Below, piece after piece: positions 5,840 to 14,038 of a stretch of 14,978 nucleotides of DNA. How positions within the stretch are numbered: the first letter of the stretch is position 1; every line of letters starts with the position of its first letter. A program made the position numbers and the translations under genes. Source of the DNA: Firmicutes bacterium UBA4916 (lineage in GTDB: Bacteria > Bacillota > Clostridia > Tissierellales > Tepidimicrobiaceae); the NCBI GenBank assembly GCA_002398845.1, contig DHBY01000066.1:1-14978 (forward strand), read 5' to 3'. The notes beneath the pieces were generated by a model. The model was not told the origin of the DNA, made no database searches, and was given only the letters and a program-made list of their open reading frames with translations.

Positions 5840-7129
5840 CTAATTATTGGCTTCTTGAGATTCTTTTTCTAATTCTAACTTATCAGCTACTTTAAAGAAT
5901 GGATAATAAATTAATCCATCTACAGCTATCAATACAATCTGGTGCAAAGCGCCTCTCCAACCTGAAATAATCAATCCAGATAAAATAGGTGGTGTTGTCC
6001 ATTGAATATTAACGCCATTTGCCAGTGGAACAATACCCACGGCCATTACAAAATAAGTAAATATTACATTTACCAATGGTACCACTATAAAAGGTATAAA
6101 CATAATTGGATTTAGCACAATTGGTAATCCAAAAATTATTGGTTCATTAATATTGAATATACCAGCACCAACTGATAACTTGCCTAAAGACTTAAATCTT
6201 TCTGATTTTGCCCAAAATAGAAGAATTAAAACCAGCGCTAATGTAGCCCCTGCTCCACCAATAGTAACATAATTGCAATAAAATTGATAATTTAAAATGT
6301 TTGGTAGCTCTAGTCCTGCTGCAAAAGCTTTGGCATTTTCTGCCGTTTGAGCAAACATAATAGGTTTTGTAATTCCATCTGTTACATTCGACCCGTGTAT
6401 ACCAAACAACCATAATATTTGTTGGATAATTACTACTATGATTAGAAAGAACAAGTTTCCACCAATATTAGTTAAAGGTTTTTGAAGCATAGTATATACA
6501 AAGGTTTGTACAGTTTCAAAACTTGTAAAAGAAAAAATGATTCTAATAATTGTAAATGCTATAATCACAAATAACTCAGGTATTAAAGCACTAAATGAAT
6601 TGGCTACATTGCCCGGAACATTCCCTGGCATTTTAATAGTCCAACCTTTTTTCTCAATCACAGAAAATATTTTCAATGAAAATATAGTGGTAAATATACC
6701 GACAAATAATCCAATTGCTGTAAAATTATCAACAGGTAATCCTTTGCCAGCATCATTTATGAACTCTAGCGTTGGTGTCAAGATGAAAAATGCTACAAGA
6801 GCTGTTACAATGCTTGTTACATCATCAATGTCAAACGCCCTTCCTAAGCTCTTTGCCATACCAATAATTACAAAGATAGTCATCAAATTCATAGTAGCAT
6901 TAAAAGGAATTAAAATATAATTTGACCAATTCTCGCCTAACTTGCTTGCCATAAAATTCTGGTATGCCTCACTTGGAATATATGGTATTAAAAGAAACAA
7001 AGAACCAATTATTAGTAGTGGCATTACCGCAAAAAACCCATCTCTAATTGCAGTTAAATATTTGTTCTGATCTAACTTTTTCGCTACTGGTACTAGCTTA
7101 ACCTCCAATAAATTCATTAATCCATCCAA
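5840..7129 (-). CDS. celB: PTS lactose/cellobiose-family EIIC permease
   Basis: Membrane component of the PTS that binds and translocates the disaccharide, of about 429 residues. Many hydrophobic segments fit the usual ten-helix fold. Family signatures are WLFGIHGSNV and NEPIIFGLPIVLNP, the latter including the conserved glutamate of the sugar site. The start is probably TTG (7129-7127), 7 nt after AAAGGAGG; this gives MDGLMNLLEVKLVPVAKKLD, the usual amphipathic N-terminus. An upstream ATG at 7171 would put the ribosome binding site inside the gene, and the next ATG (7117) is too far from it. It lies about 80 nt after the regulator gene with no terminator between, and 144 nt before mupG. Confidence 0.92.
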   Translation of the reverse strand: MDGLMNLLEVKLVPVAKKLDQNKYLTAIRDGFFAVMPLLIIGSLFLLIPYIPSEAYQNFMASKLGENWSNYILIPFNATMNLMTIFVIIGMAKSLGRAFDIDDVTSIVTALVAFFILTPTLEFINDAGKGLPVDNFTAIGLFVGIFTTIFSLKIFSVIEKKGWTIKMPGNVPGNVANSFSALIPELFVIIAFTIIRIIFSFTSFETVQTFVYTMLQKPLTNIGGNLFFLIIVVIIQQILWLFGIHGSNVTDGITKPIMFAQTAENAKAFAAGLELPNILNYQFYCNYVTIGGAGATLALVLILLFWAKSERFKSLGKLSVGAGIFNINEPIIFGLPIVLNPIMFIPFIVVPLVNVIFTYFVMAVGIVPLANGVNIQWTTPPILSGLIISGWRGALHQIVLIAVDGLIYYPFFKVADKLELEKESQEANN

Positions 7130-7210
7130 AATAATACCTCCTTTTATAATAGTAATATTAGTCAATAGCACAATGCTATTTCCTACAAAAATACTATATT
7201 ACAAAGCCTT

Positions 7211-9172
7211 TTACTGATTAACTTTTTCCATAAATTCATCAAAGCTTTCGGATTGTAATATATTTTCAACAATAGCTTTAGACTCTACTATTTCTTGGAG
7301 CAATCCATATAATAACTTCAACTTTTCTTTTTCCTTGGCATTGAAAGCAAACAAGAGGATCAACTTTACCTTTTTGCCACAATGTATAATTGGATCTTTA
7401 AATATTCCAACCGCTACTACTGTCGTTTTCGACATAGATTTCATTGGATGGGGTATTGCTATCATACCTTCTAAAACAGTTGAAAATAAATTTTCTCTTT
7501 CAATAACAGAAGTATAAAATGCTTCTGCATCATCTATATAACCTTGAGTTTTAAGCATTTTAGAAAGCTTTAATATCCCCTTAGGAAAATCATTTTTCCT
7601 ATCAAAAAACTTAAATAATTCTTTTTTAAAGAATTCCTCTTTCATCCCTTTTATACTTGCCCCTTTGGCTAATATTAGGGGATTGCCAATATACTGCTTT
7701 ATTTTTATCAAATCATCCTCAGTAATTAATGGATTTACTTGAACTATTGGTATATTGCCTCCTGCTGTTAATGGAACAGTTGAAATTATTAGTTCTACTT
7801 CTCCATAATCACCTTTTAAAATATTACTTAATTTATATAAAGGAAAATATCCTAGAATATTCACCCGTTCGCCATAATAAGACAATATTTTACTCTTTAC
7901 AAACTGAGCTGTACCTAAACCAGTCCCACATATTATGGCAATATTTGTTTTACAATTAATTTCATCTAAAGCTACTGCAACATGCAAAGCTATATAAGAA
8001 ACTTCTGATTCGTTGATTACTACATTCAATCTTTTGTTAATTATTGAAACTATAATCATAGAAATTTCAAAAGCGAAAGGGTAGTTTGTTTTTATCTGGT
8101 TTTTAAGAGGATTATCTTCAAAATCATTGGCCTTTATCCTTTCAAGCATAGGATTTAAATGGAGTATAAGATTTCTTCTAAAATTGGTGTTTTGAGTAAG
8201 GTCAATGTTATATTTATTTTTAACTTCCTTTAAAAACTCATTAGCTATATTCTCCCCTTCTTCTTTTAGTACATAGTCCTTGCTAGTAACATTCAATAAT
8301 CTTTTAGTATTAAAACTTTGTTGAATATATTCAAGTTCTTTTTCGTTTATTGAAATATTAGAATAGGCTTCAATTTCTTTTTTAATAGCTTTTGCTATTT
8401 TTAAGTCGAAATTCTCTCCTATTTTTTCTTCGATAGTAAAACCCATTTGAATCCTTTTTATACTGACTAAAATATCTTTTGCAAACAAATTTACATCAAC
8501 ATCTATTAAAATATATCCATACTTGTTCAATACATTTACAATAGTTTCATATAAAAATAATATTTCTTTATCAAGATTTGAATTTTCATTAACAAAAACA
8601 TAATAAAAACTCTTACTTAGCATTAATTCATCATTTCTTTTCTCCCTTTTAAATACAGCTGAAATTAAAAGTCTCTTTGATCTTTCATCACCTTTTAATT
8701 TTAAGCCCTTTATAGGAGAAATTTCTAATCTCAAGTTTGGAAACCCATCTAAAATTTCAATTATAGTTTTTACATCTAAATAAATCGTTGTCTTTGAAAC
8801 AAATAACATATCTGCAAAATCTTCCATAGAAATAAAATCTTTTGTAAAAGCCAATTTAAACAATATAAAAGCAAATCTTTCAGATGGGGTATTAGGAACT
8901 TTAGCTAAAGATTCTTCTCTACTAAAAATTTCTTTTGCAAGTGATACTCCCATATTCTTTTGTGCTTCTGGTATAAAATATCCTTCTTGGTTTGAAGAGC
9001 ATATGACGATTCCATGGTCTTTCACCAATTCATTCAAAAATTTAATATCTGATCTAATAGTACGAGAACTTACGTTGAACATTTCAGCTAGCCTATTTCC
9101 CGATAATCCTATACCAGAGTTTAGTAAACATAAAAATATATCTTTTTGTCTTCTATAAGCCATCTCTATCAC
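7211..9172 (-). CDS. PRD-containing PTS-controlled transcription activator
   Basis: A 653-residue regulator of the LicR/MtlR type that senses PTS phosphorylation and should control this operon. Domains in order: HTH_11 (about 1-65, MFNVSSRTIRSDIKFL), a second Mga-like helix-turn-helix (about 100-170, MLFVSKTTIYLDVKTI), PRD1 (about 200-295), PRD2 (about 305-405, His338 and His397), a GatB-like EIIB domain (about 409-495, Cys415 in CGTGLGT), and a fructose-type EIIA domain (about 530-650, His575 in IAIPHPM). PRD1 lacks its usual histidines: Asp233 in KDILVSIKRI stands where one is expected, and the second segment reads YIQQSF. The start is uncertain: GTG at 9172 lies 4 nt after AAGGA, while ATG at 9163 lies 13 nt after it. 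It is the first gene of the operon and downstream of a terminator. Confidence 0.9.
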   Translation of the reverse strand: MIEMAYRRQKDIFLCLLNSGIGLSGNRLAEMFNVSSRTIRSDIKFLNELVKDHGIVICSSNQEGYFIPEAQKNMGVSLAKEIFSREESLAKVPNTPSERFAFILFKLAFTKDFISMEDFADMLFVSKTTIYLDVKTIIEILDGFPNLRLEISPIKGLKLKGDERSKRLLISAVFKREKRNDELMLSKSFYYVFVNENSNLDKEILFLYETIVNVLNKYGYILIDVDVNLFAKDILVSIKRIQMGFTIEEKIGENFDLKIAKAIKKEIEAYSNISINEKELEYIQQSFNTKRLLNVTSKDYVLKEEGENIANEFLKEVKNKYNIDLTQNTNFRRNLILHLNPMLERIKANDFEDNPLKNQIKTNYPFAFEISMIIVSIINKRLNVVINESEVSYIALHVAVALDEINCKTNIAIICGTGLGTAQFVKSKILSYYGERVNILGYFPLYKLSNILKGDYGEVELIISTVPLTAGGNIPIVQVNPLITEDDLIKIKQYIGNPLILAKGASIKGMKEEFFKKELFKFFDRKNDFPKGILKLSKMLKTQGYIDDAEAFYTSVIERENLFSTVLEGMIAIPHPMKSMSKTTVVAVGIFKDPIIHCGKKVKLILLFAFNAKEKEKLKLLYGLLQEIVESKAIVENILQSESFDEFMEKVNQ

Positions 9173-9217
9173 CGGATCCTTACTTTACATTTTACAACCA
9201 TTATTAAAATTATGCCA

Positions 9218-9255
9218 TTAAGTAAATTTCCTCATCCTATAGGAAATTTACTTAA
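9218..9255. repeat. 14-bp perfect inverted repeat upstream of the regulator
   Basis: TTAAGTAAATTTCC (9218-9231) and its exact reverse complement (9242-9255) are separated by 10 bases. It lies about 45 bases upstream of the regulator start. Neither strand has a proper T tract after it. It could be an operator for the regulator or another factor, or a leader hairpin. I could not identify a convincing promoter around it. Confidence 0.6.
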
Positions 9256-9304
9256 TATTTTGAAATTAAACATCTTGCAGGACATTATTTTAGCCTTCCT
9301 TAGG

Positions 9305-9348
9305 CAAAAAAATCACTTCATTAGCATTTTACCTGCTATGAAGTGATT
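9305..9348 (-). terminator. Terminator of the aga/tagatose operon
   Basis: On the minus strand AATCACTTCATAGCA (9348-9334) pairs with the arm at 9326-9311 with one bulged base, and is followed by a T tract (9310-9306; at least seven T including the stem end). It separates the aga-type operon from the PRD regulator operon. Confidence 0.85.
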
Positions 9349-9408
9349 GTATATTTTGTTTAGATAAATAATAGCTTAATATATTAAGTTGCTGACTTAA
9401 ATCTTTTG

Positions 9409-10344
9409 CTACTTATAAGAAATTTTTTCTATTATTATCTTATCCATAATATGTTTTACATTATCCATATTTACTTTTCCAGTTTCTGCTTCCATTGCAT
9501 TTGCTGTGCCACAGGCAGCTGCTACTTTTAACATGGTTTCAAGATCATATTTTCTAAGGATAGATACAGCAAATCCTGCTACCATTGAATCACCTGAGCC
9601 TACTGGGTTTACAGCCCTTACTTTTGGTACCTTTACCCTATAGGCATAATCCTTTGAAAAGGCCATTGACCCCTCAGCTCCAAGGGATACCACAACTATA
9701 TTTATATTCTTCTCTAGCAAATATTTGGCACCCCCGATTATATCATCTTCGTTAGAAATAGTATGTCCTACAAGCTTTTCTAGTTCCTCTTGATTTGGTT
9801 TTACCAAAAATGGCACCGCTTCTATACCTAATCTTAAAGCTTCTCCACTTGTGTCGAGAATAAATTTTTTACCTTGTTTGTTAGCAATATTTATTAGTTT
9901 CTGATAGGTATCCATCCCTAAGCCTTTAGGTAAACTGCCAGAAGCACATATTATTTCGTAATCGCTTATAATATCCTTATACATTTCATAAAAATCCAAG
10001 GTTTCCGCCTCTGAAATATAAGGTCCATTTTCTAATACTTCTGTTTGACTTTTATCACTAGAGAGTATAGCAATGCAGCTCCTAGTTTCGCCGTCAGTTG
10101 AAATAAACTTATTTTGTATATCCATACTATCTAATTGGCTCTCAATATATTTACCGCTCATGCCTCCTAAAAATCCTGTGGCCGTTACAGGTTCACCAAA
10201 GGATTTAATAACTTTAGTAACGTTTAATCCTTTGCCACCAGGAGTATACTGTACTTCCTTAGCTCTAAACACTTTTCCTTTTTCAAACCCATCAACAATA
10301 TATCCTCTGTCAATAGAAGGGTTTAAAGTTATGGTCAAAATCAC
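9409..10344 (-). CDS. lacC: Tagatose-6-phosphate kinase (LacC-like PfkB)
   Basis: PfkB-family sugar kinase of 311 residues that should phosphorylate tagatose-6-phosphate to tagatose-1,6-bisphosphate with ATP. The N-terminus ILTITLNPSIDR, the GGKGLN motif (residues 36-41) and the C-terminal VGSGDS with catalytic Asp252 are the family signatures. The stretch SGSLPKGLGMDTYQKL and the EVLENGP motif are closer to LacC than to FruK, and the aldolase next to it supports tagatose rather than fructose-1-phosphate. Start: TTG at 10350 is only 2 nt from the ribosome binding site GGGGGG, while GTG at 10344 is at 8 nt and gives the usual N-terminus, so GTG is preferred. It is the last gene of the operon. 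A 1-phosphofructokinase function cannot be excluded. Confidence 0.88.
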   Translation of the reverse strand: MILTITLNPSIDRGYIVDGFEKGKVFRAKEVQYTPGGKGLNVTKVIKSFGEPVTATGFLGGMSGKYIESQLDSMDIQNKFISTDGETRSCIAILSSDKSQTEVLENGPYISEAETLDFYEMYKDIISDYEIICASGSLPKGLGMDTYQKLINIANKQGKKFILDTSGEALRLGIEAVPFLVKPNQEELEKLVGHTISNEDDIIGGAKYLLEKNINIVVVSLGAEGSMAFSKDYAYRVKVPKVRAVNPVGSGDSMVAGFAVSILRKYDLETMLKVAAACGTANAMEAETGKVNMDNVKHIMDKIIIEKISYK

Positions 10345-10377
10345 CGACAATTCCCCCCTTCTTATACTGCACCATAT

Positions 10378-11232
10378 TTATGCTCTATTATTACTTCCAC
10401 AAATTTCGATTTTGTTCATAACCACTTTCTTTGCCGACTCTTTACCAGGAGTCAAATATTTTCTTGGATCATTGGCTGTTGGGTTCTCCTCAAAATATTT
10501 CTTTACACTATTAGCAAAAGGTATTTTTAATTCGGTAGATATATTGATTTTACAAATACCAAGTTCTATTGATTTTTTTACACTTTCTGCAGGTACTCCT
10601 GAAGCCCCATGAAGTATTAAAGGTACATCTATTATTTCATTTATTTTTTTAAGACGTTCAAAATCCAATTTTGGCTCTAATTTATAAACTCCATGAGCAG
10701 TACCTATTGCTATTGCAAGAGAATCTACATTAGTCCTTTTTACAAAATCCAATGCCCTATTAGGATCAGTTAGTAAAGCATCTTTATTATCAACTACCCT
10801 TTCATCTTCTTGTCCTCCTACGGTACCTAATTCTGCCTCTACAGTTACATCATATTTATGAGCAAAATCCACTACGTCTTTTGTTATTCTTATATTATCT
10901 TCATAATCCTTTAATGAAGCGTCTATCATAACGGATTTAAAACCAGCAATTATGCATTTTTTTAAAAAGTCTACATCAGGACAATGATCCAAATGTAAAG
11001 CAATAGGAATAGAGTATCTATTAGCTCCTACCTTTGCCATTGCCACCAAATAATCCATTCCTGCATAATTTACAGTTCCAGGAGTTGCAGCAATTATTAT
11101 AGGAGATTTCATCTCCCATGCTCCTTCTAATACAGCTTGCATAGTTTCTAAATTGTGTATATTAAATGCTGGTACTGCATATTTATTCTTCTTTGCATCT
11201 AATAGTATTTCTCTTGTTGAAACAATATCCAT
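10378..11232 (-). CDS. kbaY: Class II tagatose-1,6-bisphosphate aldolase
   Basis: Zinc-dependent aldolase of 284 residues that splits D-tagatose-1,6-bisphosphate into dihydroxyacetone phosphate and glyceraldehyde-3-phosphate. Catalytic Asp82 and zinc ligand His83 are in HLDHC, with further zinc ligands His180 (GTAHGVYK) and His208 (LILHGASGVP). These positions are the same as I recall for E. coli KbaY/GatY. The length and N-terminus (STREILLDAKKNKYAVPAFN) also match GatY/KbaY. The ATG has GAGGT at 7 nt, and the upstream gene's stop codon overlaps this ribosome binding site, suggesting tight coupling. The kinase follows 33 nt later. A fructose-bisphosphate aldolase role is possible but less likely beside agaS and lacC-like genes. 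No KbaZ/GatZ helper subunit is seen in the window. Confidence 0.92.
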   Translation of the reverse strand: MDIVSTREILLDAKKNKYAVPAFNIHNLETMQAVLEGAWEMKSPIIIAATPGTVNYAGMDYLVAMAKVGANRYSIPIALHLDHCPDVDFLKKCIIAGFKSVMIDASLKDYEDNIRITKDVVDFAHKYDVTVEAELGTVGGQEDERVVDNKDALLTDPNRALDFVKRTNVDSLAIAIGTAHGVYKLEPKLDFERLKKINEIIDVPLILHGASGVPAESVKKSIELGICKINISTELKIPFANSVKKYFEENPTANDPRKYLTPGKESAKKVVMNKIEICGSNNRA

Positions 11233-11242
11233 ATTAATTACC

Positions 11243-11911
11243 TCACTTTTTAAAGATTAATTTATTTATATCATTAAAATTTTCCCATGGTATGCAATCT
11301 AAGCCTTTCTTCCTACAGTAGTCAAGTAAATCATCCTTAGCAAATACTATATCTGCTACTTCAGATATACACTTGTCTGTAGTACCATCTCCTATAAAGA
11401 TTACTATTTCTTTTTTCTTCTTATAGTTTCTATAATGCTTTACCTTACAATTACCACAAGGTCCACCTCCATGGCAATCTGGATTTTCATCATCATAAAA
11501 CTTCACAGTTATATCATCATTAAATACAAAAGAATTAGCATATATATCTACGTTATGAACCCCGTGTTTTGCTAAAAAAGGTTTTATACCATTGTCAAAA
11601 CCCCCACTAACAACTGCAAAGGGAATATCATTTTTCACTATGTTTTTATAAAATTCTAAAAACCCTTCTGTCATATGAAATTCTTTTAATATAAAATCAA
11701 TATATTCCTCTTCTGTTATTTTAACCTCCTTGAACTCTAATTCCATTAAATTTAAAAGGCTTATTTTCTTATTTCTATAATCATTCCATAGATTTTTAAT
11801 TGTGTCATTCATATGAAGATCAATTAATTTATCATTAGTATCTTCTGTAGTTATAGTTCCATCAAAATCAACTAATATAGCCACTTGATTTAAATCATTG
11901 GTTTCTATCAT
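11243..11911 (-). CDS. MtnX-like HAD-family phosphatase
   Basis: Cytosolic HAD-superfamily phosphatase of 222 residues. Motif I is VDFDGT (Asp15 nucleophile, Asp17), motif II VVSGG (Ser102), and motif IV GDGTTDKC (Asp175, Asp179). A CHGGGPCGNCK stretch (Cys146, His147, Cys152, Cys155) marks the MtnX-like subgroup related to phosphoserine phosphatase and the methionine-salvage enzyme. The ATG at 11911 has GGAGG at 5 nt; an upstream GTG lies inside that site. It sits between the PTS EIIA and the aldolase with short spacing, so it is probably co-expressed with sugar import. No other methionine salvage gene is near, so its substrate here is more likely a sugar phosphate or triose phosphate, but this is inference. 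Confidence 0.82.
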   Translation of the reverse strand: MIETNDLNQVAILVDFDGTITTEDTNDKLIDLHMNDTIKNLWNDYRNKKISLLNLMELEFKEVKITEEEYIDFILKEFHMTEGFLEFYKNIVKNDIPFAVVSGGFDNGIKPFLAKHGVHNVDIYANSFVFNDDITVKFYDDENPDCHGGGPCGNCKVKHYRNYKKKKEIVIFIGDGTTDKCISEVADIVFAKDDLLDYCRKKGLDCIPWENFNDINKLIFKK

Positions 11912-11937
11912 CTGCACCTCCGTATAAGAAATATTTA

Positions 11938-11955
11938 GCCGCGAAATCTCGCGGC
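11938..11955 (-). other. GC-rich stem-loop between EIIA and phosphatase genes
   Basis: A perfect 7-bp inverted repeat, GCCGCGA (11938-11944) with TCGCGGC (11949-11955) and a 4-nt loop, stands out in an AT-rich region. The downstream sequence on the minus strand is TAAATATTTC, with no T run. It lies about 15 nt upstream of the phosphatase ribosome binding site and could be a processing, stability or partial termination point. Confidence 0.5.
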
Positions 11956-11961
11956 CAAATT

Positions 11962-12393
11962 TTATATTCCATTCCCCTTCTTAATATTTGTTTTATTTCG
12001 TGGTTTGGTTTTATAGAGTATAATTGAATCTCTGCCAGTAGATATTCCATTGTTTACAATAGCATCAACATCTTCTAATTCCCTATTCATTAATATTTCA
12101 ATTAGTAATGGCAGATTTGTACCAGCTAATACTCTGCTATTTTTAATATCTTGGGACATCAATACACAAGTCTTAAAAGGTGTTCCCCCTGCTAAATCAG
12201 TTAAAAATATTACTCCATCTGCACCCTTCATACCTTCAATTTTATCCATTATTTTATCCCTTAGCATTTCAGAGGAGTCACTTTCTGCAAATTCTACACC
12301 TTCTGCAAATCTTTGTTCACCTAATATCACCTTTACAGAGCTTAATAAACCTTTTGCAAATTCTCCATGACCGACTACGACTATAGCGTACAT
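11962..12393 (-). CDS. agaF: PTS mannose-family EIIA (AgaF-like)
   Basis: Soluble 143-residue IIA protein that receives phosphate from HPr on His9 (VVGHGEFAKGL) and passes it to the EIIB encoded at 14039-14512. The motif LTDLAGGTPF around residues 65-74 is typical of the mannose-class IIA fold. It starts with ATG after AAGGTG at about 7 nt, 13 nt after the EIID gene. The C-terminal tail (KPRNKTNIKKGNGI) is basic and probably unstructured. It completes a four-part permease with separate IIA and IIB genes, as in E. coli AgaVWEF; the aga symbol follows this context. Confidence 0.93.
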   Translation of the reverse strand: MYAIVVVGHGEFAKGLLSSVKVILGEQRFAEGVEFAESDSSEMLRDKIMDKIEGMKGADGVIFLTDLAGGTPFKTCVLMSQDIKNSRVLAGTNLPLLIEILMNRELEDVDAIVNNGISTGRDSIILYKTKPRNKTNIKKGNGI

Positions 12394-12406
12394 ATTATCA
12401 CCTTTA

Positions 12407-13225
12407 TTATAATATTCCTATTACGTGGCCTACTATACCTACTACTACAGTTATCACTATTAACTTTACTGGAGATAAATCTTTCTTCAATAATTTATAC
12501 ATTAATAATGAATAAGCAAGTGGCAATAGTTTTGGCATTATCTGAGCATCCAATAATTCTTGTAAAACTACATCTGCACCTTTTGTATGAATAACTATTG
12601 GTGTAGTTAAGTTAACAAAGGATGCAATAAGCCCTCCAACTACGATTAATCCCAATATAGAAGCAGCTCTAGATATATTTTCCGTATTAGCTTTTAGTGA
12701 ATCAATTGCTTTAACTCCTGTATTGTAACCATAATTCATAAGACCAAATCTTAAAGCAAAATGAACTGTGTTAAATATTATAAGAAATACAAAAGGACCA
12801 GCAATATTCCCTTGCATTGCCATAGAAGCACCGATACCTGCACTAATTGGAAGCAATGTCATCCAGAACAATGCATCACCAATTCCTCCTAGAGGACCCA
12901 TAGTTGCAACCTTTATAGCCCTTATAGTATCAGGATCTTCCTTGTTTTCTTCCATTGCTATTACTATTCCCATTATAAATGTTACTAAAAATGGATGGGT
13001 ATTGAAAAATTCCATATGCATTGTCATAGATTTTGATAAATCATCTTTATCTTTATGAATTTTCTTTAATCCTGGAATCAATCCATAAAGAAAACCACAT
13101 GCTTGCATCCTTTCATAGTTAAAAGAAGCTTGTAAAAATAGTGATCTCCATGTCATCCTATTGAGATCTTTTTTAGTTATAACTTTCTCTGTATTTCTAT
13201 CAATATAAGCAGCATTAGATTCCAT
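12407..13225 (-). CDS. agaE: PTS mannose-family EIID (AgaE-like)
   Basis: Membrane-associated IID component of 272 residues that, with EIIC, forms the sugar channel. Signatures: SFNYERMQACGFLYGLIP, the EFFNTHP motif, AMEE, and MGPLGGIGDALFW; the C-terminal third is hydrophobic. The start is the ATG at 13225, which has AGGAGG at 8 nt and gives MESNAAYIDRN; a longer frame reaching 13285 overlaps EIIC coding sequence and its ribosome binding site. The start overlaps the EIIC stop by 11 nt, so the two are probably translationally coupled. Confidence 0.94.
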   Translation of the reverse strand: MESNAAYIDRNTEKVITKKDLNRMTWRSLFLQASFNYERMQACGFLYGLIPGLKKIHKDKDDLSKSMTMHMEFFNTHPFLVTFIMGIVIAMEENKEDPDTIRAIKVATMGPLGGIGDALFWMTLLPISAGIGASMAMQGNIAGPFVFLIIFNTVHFALRFGLMNYGYNTGVKAIDSLKANTENISRAASILGLIVVGGLIASFVNLTTPIVIHTKGADVVLQELLDAQIMPKLLPLAYSLLMYKLLKKDLSPVKLIVITVVVGIVGHVIGIL

Positions 13226-13982
13226 TAGTTCTTCCTCCTCTCCTTGAAGTTTGAACTTGTTTTGATTTATTTGAGTAAAAATCATACATTGCTACAGATA
13301 ATCCTAGTAAAGATACTCCAAGGATTGGTAATTCAAAATAAGCGACTAACACAAATCCTACTATCAAAAATGCTATATACTCTTTCTTTAACATAATCTT
13401 TAGTAACATTGCAAACCCTATTGCTGGCATCATACCCCCAGCTACTCCTAAGCCTTCAATTAACCATGTAGGCATTAGTTCTACAACCTTTTGTGCTGAC
13501 TCTGCTCCAAAATAAACTGGTAAAAATGCGATTACTGCATAGAATAAAAACAATGTTAACATACCAAGATAATTAATTCTTTCAATACCTTTTGTATCAG
13601 CGTCTTTTGCATATTCATCAGCCTTGTGCATAACTGGAGAAAATGCTGTAAATACTAAAGTGATTGCCCCCTGAACTGCTACAGCAAAAGGCACGGCTAC
13701 TCCAACTGCAACCTCAGGACTTTGATTTGCAAGAATAGCGAAAGCAGTACCAATAATACCTCCTATAACTACATTTGGTGGCTGAGCACCTGCTAGTGGC
13801 ACTGCCCCCATCCATACAAACTCTAATGTAGCTCCTACAATAAGGCCAGTTTTCACATCTCCAAGGATCAACCCTACTACCATTCCTGTAACTACAGGTC
13901 TATGAATATGTGTTAATCCATCAAAGAGGTCAACTCCTGCAATACCAGCCCATATTGCAATGAGCAAGGATTTTATAAACAT
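13215..13982 (-). CDS. agaW: PTS mannose-family EIIC (AgaW-like)
   Basis: Polytopic IIC permease of 255 residues. Family features are the N-terminal membrane segment containing WAGIAGVDLFDGLTHIHRPV, then GLILGDVKTGLIVGATLEF and GAVPLAGAQPPNVVIGGIIG. Several more hydrophobic helices follow and a short basic tail ends in RRGGRTNGI. The ATG has AAGGGGG about 9 nt upstream. It lies 56 nt after the EIIB gene; that gap holds a small 5-bp stem (CTTGC 14015-14019 with GCAAG 14024-14028). Its stop overlaps the EIID start. Confidence 0.94.
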   Translation of the reverse strand: MFIKSLLIAIWAGIAGVDLFDGLTHIHRPVVTGMVVGLILGDVKTGLIVGATLEFVWMGAVPLAGAQPPNVVIGGIIGTAFAILANQSPEVAVGVAVPFAVAVQGAITLVFTAFSPVMHKADEYAKDADTKGIERINYLGMLTLFLFYAVIAFLPVYFGAESAQKVVELMPTWLIEGLGVAGGMMPAIGFAMLLKIMLKKEYIAFLIVGFVLVAYFELPILGVSLLGLSVAMYDFYSNKSKQVQTSRRGGRTNGI

Positions 13983-14038
13983 ACTGTAAACCCCCTTCTT
14001 ATTTATTTACTAATCTTGCTTATGCAAGTTTTAGTTTC

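Noticed and set aside
6192..6920. Additional open frames within the EIIC gene, on both strands
   Set aside because: Shadows of the clearly coding permease gene; composition is implausible for real proteins.
10073..10612. Plus-strand open frame of 179 codons
   Set aside because: Overlaps the kinase and aldolase genes antisense, and both of those have complete catalytic motifs; it has no recognisable domain.
13226..13285. Longer N-terminus for the EIID gene
   Set aside because: It would overlap the EIIC gene and include the strong AGGAGG site; the ATG at 13225 fits the ribosome binding site and family N-terminus.
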